Shown one piece after another: positions 6,651 through 7,194 of a stretch of 7,194 nucleotides of DNA. Below the pieces are notes generated by a model. It worked only from the letters and a program-made list of their open reading frames with translations, was not told where the DNA came from and did no database searches. The stretch comes from Alcaligenaceae bacterium (GTDB taxonomy: Bacteria > Pseudomonadota > Gammaproteobacteria > Burkholderiales > Burkholderiaceae). The DNA lies in contig CANBUF010000090.1 of NCBI GenBank assembly GCA_947372575.1, forward strand, positions 1 to 7,194. The letters are read 5' to 3'. Position 1 is the first letter of the stretch. The number at the start of each line of letters is the position of its first letter. The position numbers were made by a program, and so were the translations under genes.

Positions 6651-7194
6651 TTTCACTTACAACCTCGATTATATCGTTTTCCAGTGTAATCGGCTCGCCA
6701 TTTAGTGCGCCAGCGATTAAATCACCTGCCAGCGTTGCCCAAGTCAGCCCTCTTGAGGCAAATCCAGTGGCAACCCACAATCCTTCGGCCTGGGCAACAG
6801 GGCCTATAGCAGGCAGCCGTCCGGGTAATACTGCACGCCAGCCAGCCCACCCCTGAAAGGTACGCGAAACAACTTTTTCGGGCAAACCAGGTAGATTGAG
6901 TAAACCACTGGCCCGCTTCAAATTGCCCTGCACCCCGACTGGCGTCACGGCGATGTCTTTCGCCCCGTGCAAGTAACTACTCCCCGCCACGCAAACCCCA
7001 TGACGAGAGGGCAGCACATATCCATCGCCCCCCACAATGCAACGAGGACCTCCGGCCAGAAGGGCCTCAGGAACAAAAGTGATTTCGCCACCTAGCGCAT
7101 GCATGGCAGCCAGCCGCGAATCCGTTGCCAACAAACCGCTCCTTTCGAGCAATCCGCGCGTGGAAAACCCTCCTGCTAATACGACATAGGGAGC
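6646..7194 (-). CDS. mnmC: FAD-dependent oxidoreductase, MnmC C-terminal domain type (5' part outside window)
   Basis: The frame is open from base 7194 to a TAA at 6646-6648, giving 182 codons of the C-terminal half. It begins APYVVLAGGFSTRG and continues through ITFVPEALLAGGPRCIVGGD, YVLPSRHGVCVAGSSYLHG, GWAGWRAVLPGRLPAIGPV and GLWVATGFASRGLTWATLAG to the end. This is the D-amino-acid-oxidase-like fold (PF01266), and the ordered blocks fit the FAD domain of MnmC, which removes the carboxymethyl group from cmnm5(s2)U34 of tRNAs (Lys, Glu, Gln, Leu, Arg) to give nm5(s2)U34. Whether the N-terminal MnmD methyltransferase domain is fused upstream cannot be seen. Another DAAO-type oxidase (for example ThiO or DadA-like) is less likely. 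The GH31-like gene follows 59 bp downstream on the same strand. Confidence 0.78.
   Translation of the reverse strand, partial: APYVVLAGGFSTRGLLERSGLLATDSRLAAMHALGGEITFVPEALLAGGPRCIVGGDGYVLPSRHGVCVAGSSYLHGAKDIAVTPVGVQGNLKRASGLLNLPGLPEKVVSRTFQGWAGWRAVLPGRLPAIGPVAQAEGLWVATGFASRGLTWATLAGDLIAGALNGEPITLENDIIEVVSEI

Overview
The window looks like chromosomal DNA of a betaproteobacterium, most likely Burkholderiales and perhaps Alcaligenaceae. This is inferred from protein style, moderate GC, the MetNIQ type without a lipobox, the tRNA-Lys sequence and the MnmC type; no rRNA or other definitive marker is present. Every gene I can support lies on the minus strand, so transcription runs from the right end of the window to the left. 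The long plus-strand reading frames are shadows of these genes.

From right to left: the 3' part of a gene for the FAD-dependent oxidoreductase domain of MnmC (tRNA wobble-uridine modification) enters from the right edge. After a 59-bp gap come a GH31-like (TIM-barrel glycoside hydrolase) protein and, 3 bp further on, an amidase-signature enzyme. These two are probably co-transcribed and translationally coupled. A tRNA-Lys(UUU) gene follows, with its own strong sigma70-type promoter and a clear intrinsic terminator. The next stretch of about 270 bp holds the promoter region of the following operon and a short in-frame remnant of a minimal nucleotidyltransferase (MNT type).

The left third is a methionine ABC importer operon in the order metN (ATPase with C-terminal NIL domain), metI (permease), metQ (periplasmic binding protein, running off the left edge). 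MetN and MetI form the inner-membrane transporter and MetQ delivers the substrate, D/L-methionine in the known family.

Most of the window is ordinary. The points that merit a second look are the GH31-like protein, whose usual acid/base Asp and other active-site residues appear substituted although the fold is recognisable; its tight pairing with an amidase; the nucleotidyltransferase remnant just downstream of a tRNA gene, which breaks exactly before its catalytic motif; and a MetQ whose signal peptide has Met where the lipobox Cys would be expected. I did not find a convincing new multi-gene system.
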